Below are positions 4,766 to 6,875 of a DNA stretch of 6,875 nt, in pieces. The notes beneath the pieces are model-generated. The model was not told where the DNA came from. It saw only the letters and a program-made list of their open reading frames with translations, and searched no databases. The stretch's first letter is position 1; each line of letters begins with the position of its first letter. Source of the DNA: Deltaproteobacteria bacterium (lineage in GTDB: Bacteria; Desulfobacterota_C; Deferrisomatia; Deferrisomatales; JACRMM01). The DNA lies in assembly GCA_016218905.1 (NCBI GenBank), contig JACRCS010000586.1:1-6875 (forward strand), given 5' to 3'. Both the position numbers and the translations under genes were made by a program.

Positions 4766-6505
4766 ATGCGCGTCAGCAAGGGGATGTTTCGAAGCCTGTC
4801 CTGGTTTGCGGTCCTGCTGATCTTCGTTCTTCATCTGGCAGGGTGCGCGGGCGAAGGCGGTAACAGCAACGTGGGGAGCGACGTAGCCAGCAATACCGCC
4901 GGCGACACCGGTACCGACGAGGCGGGGACGGAGCCCGGCGCCCCGTCCGAGTTCGTGCCGACCGGCTTCCCGCAGGTCGTGGTGGTCTCCGGCACCAACT
5001 ACGAGATGGGCGTGCAGTACGGAGAGCAGGCCGCCGCCGCCATCGCCCGAAACGCGACCATCTTCAAGAGCAAGCTCTACGACGCGTACGGCGAGGACAA
5101 GGTAACGAAGGACATGGAGGTCTGGGACTACTATTTGAAGCGCTACGACCCGCAGCTCGAAGACTGGATCAAAGGCATTTCGGCAGGGTGCAAGAAGAAG
5201 GGCCACGAGGTGAGCTATCTCGACCTGGTCCTCCTCATGGTCTATCCGACGGAGCTCTGGTCGAGACCGCTCGCGCCCTACCCGGCGGAGACCGGAGTAT
5301 CCGCCGCGAGGTTCTCGGCGACCGCGGAGAGTGAGGATGTCCCCAGCTACCACTCCTGCAACACCTTCGCCGCGACGGGGGCGGCCACTCCCGACGGCAA
5401 GCCCATCCACGGGATCACCTCCATGCAGGGACCCGAGATGATGGATGGCATCGTCCTCATCGCCTTCCCGAGCGAGGGCGCGAGCTTCGTCTCCACAACG
5501 TACGCCGGTCGGGTGAACGCCAACGCCGCGATGAACAGCAACGGCATCGCCTGGACCATGACGGCGATCCTGGGCGACTCCCCCGCCTGGGGGCTGACGG
5601 AGGTGTACTTCCACTGGCTCGCCCAGACGCCCGCTTCCATCGACGAGGCCCTCGACTACATCCGCTCGACCCCGGCCGGCGGCGTCGCGGGCGGGTTCAT
5701 CCTCTCGGACGCGAGCGGAAACATCCGGGTCCACGAGACCATCAGCGTAGCGGAACCCTCCGGCTCGACCAGCACCCATTCGCATCTGAGGGCCCTGGGC
5801 GAGGCCGATGAAACCGGGCCTTGGGTCGTGCAGACGAACCACCTCGTCGATCCTTCGCTGCAGGCCTACAACCCGTTCTGGCTCTCCTTCATCGGGACGT
5901 ACACGCGGTACGACACCGTGTCCCAGTACCTCAAGGAGGCCGCTCCCGGCACCGTGGACTTCGAGTTCGCGAAGAGCATGTTCGCTTCGAGTGACTGGTA
6001 TGACGCCGTCAGCCAGACCTGGCACCCGAACGAGCCGGGGGCGCCGGGCATCTCCAACGACCACACGTCCGTGGCTCAGAGCATCTTCTTCCCGGCGGAC
6101 CGCGTCGTGTATCTGCAGACGGGTACTCCGAGCGGGAACGGCATGCCCGCGTACGCGACGGGCGAGTACGTGAGGATCAAGCTGGCGGGCGACCCGAAGA
6201 GCGTCACGTACGAGGCCGACGCGGACGCGCTCGCCCTCTACTGGGAGGCGGCAGACCTCTTCGAGCACGAGCTGAACGCCGAGCCGGAATACCTGACGCC
6301 GTCGGTCATCTCGCTGGTCCAGGACGCGCTGGACGAGGCGATGCTCGCCTACTCGGCGGGGATGGAGAAGTCGGCGTCCGCCAATCTGTCGAAGGACGAC
6401 GACGCGCTGCCGGCGCTCTGGGCCTCGGCGCTGACGTACTTCGCGAAGGCGCAGCTGGAGGCGCAGATGGCGAAGACCACCCTCCTGAGAGCAAGGGGTC
6501 CATGA
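4766..6505 (+). CDS. Lipoprotein, C45-type (penicillin acyltransferase-like) Ntn hydrolase
   Basis: A 579-residue exported lipoprotein. The start at 4766 has AAGGAGG (4752-4758) 7 bases upstream. Residues 1-26 form a type II signal with lipobox LAGC, so Cys27 would be lipidated; residues 28-62 are a polar Gly/Ser/Thr/Asp linker. The enzyme part matches the C45 autoproteolytic acyltransferase/hydrolase group: GTNYEMGVQYGEQAAAAI (76-93) is the family's N-terminal motif, SCNTFAATGAATPDGKPIHG (197-216) holds the likely nucleophile Cys198, MNSNGIAWT (256-264) follows, TNH (358-360) is a recurrent family motif, and SVAQSIFFPADRVVYLQTG (435-453) is the usual late strand. Known members cleave themselves before this Cys and hydrolyse or transfer acyl groups on amides; the substrate here is not predictable. 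A helical segment (about 485-579) of charged and Ala-rich residues extends the C-terminus. The mature protein has only one other Cys (C142). The gene stands alone, ending before a strong hairpin; a link to the two-component system is inference. Confidence 0.86.
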   Translation: MRVSKGMFRSLSWFAVLLIFVLHLAGCAGEGGNSNVGSDVASNTAGDTGTDEAGTEPGAPSEFVPTGFPQVVVVSGTNYEMGVQYGEQAAAAIARNATIFKSKLYDAYGEDKVTKDMEVWDYYLKRYDPQLEDWIKGISAGCKKKGHEVSYLDLVLLMVYPTELWSRPLAPYPAETGVSAARFSATAESEDVPSYHSCNTFAATGAATPDGKPIHGITSMQGPEMMDGIVLIAFPSEGASFVSTTYAGRVNANAAMNSNGIAWTMTAILGDSPAWGLTEVYFHWLAQTPASIDEALDYIRSTPAGGVAGGFILSDASGNIRVHETISVAEPSGSTSTHSHLRALGEADETGPWVVQTNHLVDPSLQAYNPFWLSFIGTYTRYDTVSQYLKEAAPGTVDFEFAKSMFASSDWYDAVSQTWHPNEPGAPGISNDHTSVAQSIFFPADRVVYLQTGTPSGNGMPAYATGEYVRIKLAGDPKSVTYEADADALALYWEAADLFEHELNAEPEYLTPSVISLVQDALDEAMLAYSAGMEKSASANLSKDDDALPALWASALTYFAKAQLEAQMAKTTLLRARGP

Positions 6506-6563
6506 TCGAGCCGGAGCGCGTCGAACCGGGCGTGAGCGCCCGGACGGTGCGGGCGTGATGCGT

Positions 6564-6592
6564 GTCAGGGGCGTCCTTAGGGCGCCCCTGAC
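6564..6592. terminator. Strong hairpin between convergent genes
   Basis: GTCAGGGGCG (6564-6573) pairs perfectly with CGCCCCTGAC (6583-6592). The stem extends inward by one G-U and two G-C pairs to a TTA loop (6577-6579), giving 13 pairs. It lies 58 bases after the lipoprotein stop and 53 bases before the stop of the convergent VWA gene, so it can serve both directions. The downstream tract (TGTCATTG) is only weakly U-rich, so termination may be inefficient or helped by Rho. Confidence 0.72.
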
Positions 6593-6645
6593 TGTCATTG
6601 GACCCACGGAGGGGTGCCTTCACATCCCGCGGGGAGCGCCGCCCC

Positions 6646-6875
6646 CTACTTGGCCATCAGGTGCGCCACGGCCTTGCCGAGGCCCTCCAGGGTGAGCTCG
6701 TACATCGGGAAGAGCGAGCCGATGACCTGGATCGTCCGGGTGTAGCTCCACTGCCCCTGCTCGATGGGATTGAGCCAGACGCTGTGGCGGAAGGTCTGGG
6801 CGAGGAGCTTCAGCTGCTCGAGGCTCGGGCGCCCGCTCCTCTCCTCCACGTGGATCGAGCCGTTGGTGCCCAGAA
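6646..6875 (-). CDS. C-terminal end of a VWA-domain (CoxE-like) protein, partial
   Basis: The frame is open to the right edge of the window, so the 5' part is missing; about 76 codons are visible. An internal GTG at 6849 is not a convincing start, because coding continues upstream in frame. The visible end contains a charged lead-in (SLEQLKLLAQTFRHS), then VWLNPIEQGQW, a TIQVIG strand, FPMYELTLEGLGKAV and a short tail. A WLNP strand followed by a MYxLTxEGL end is what I know from the C-termini of VWA proteins of the CoxE/COG3552 type, which usually sit beside a MoxR-type AAA ATPase and act with it in metal-cofactor or complex assembly. The metal-site (MIDAS) part would lie outside the window, so this assignment rests on the end motif only. 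Transcription converges on the lipoprotein gene. Confidence 0.66.
   Translation of the reverse strand, partial: LGTNGSIHVEERSGRPSLEQLKLLAQTFRHSVWLNPIEQGQWSYTRTIQVIGSLFPMYELTLEGLGKAVAHLMAK

Noticed and set aside
4667..6607. A 646-codon open frame on the minus strand opposite the lipoprotein
   Set aside because: It is an Arg/Gly/Val-rich mirror of a high-GC gene, with no motif of its own. The plus-strand frame has a lipobox, family motifs and a perfect ribosome site.

Overview
This is a GC-rich bacterial window (most codons end in G or C) with good Shine-Dalgarno sequences and many 4-base gene overlaps. The gene mix would fit an environmental Gram-negative lineage such as Acidobacteriota or the former Deltaproteobacteria: a PAS-PAS NarL-type kinase with its regulator, a lipidated C45-type hydrolase, a CoxE-like VWA protein, and an odd pilin-like protein. 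That placement is a guess from gene style; nothing here fixes the taxon. I see no tRNA, rRNA, CRISPR array, transposase or phage gene.

Left part, minus strand (93-2231), listed in the direction of transcription. First is an unrecognised ORF (1803-2231) that looks cut off at its 5' end. Next is a Bcp-type peroxiredoxin gene (1575-1819) that has lost its catalytic middle and is split between two frames. Then comes an HD-domain phosphohydrolase (949-1578). After a 203-base gap come a pilin-like protein (290-745) and a 66-residue ORF (93-293) whose GTG start overlaps the pilin-like stop. The remnants and the HD gene are joined by successive ATGA stop/start overlaps. Ribosomes could therefore still reach the HD gene although the peroxiredoxin is broken.

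Centre, plus strand (2207-4575). A soluble histidine kinase (two PAS-like sensor regions, coiled coil, HisKA_3, HATPase) overlaps by ATGA with its NarL/LuxR-type response regulator. Together they form a complete cytoplasmic two-component system. A perfect TTGACA and a 14-base perfect palindrome lie just upstream and are the best candidates for its control region.

Right part. After a C-rich, G-poor spacer that resembles a Rho-loading site comes a lipoprotein (4766-6505) of the C45 / penicillin acyltransferase-like Ntn-hydrolase type. It ends at a strong hairpin (6564-6592), which separates it from a convergent minus-strand gene. That gene is the C-terminal end of a VWA (CoxE-like) protein and runs off the right edge.

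I did not find a clearly new biological system. The points most worth checking are the chained-overlap peroxiredoxin remnant, the pilin-like protein with no leader, and the lipid-anchored C45 hydrolase next to an orphan sensor pair.
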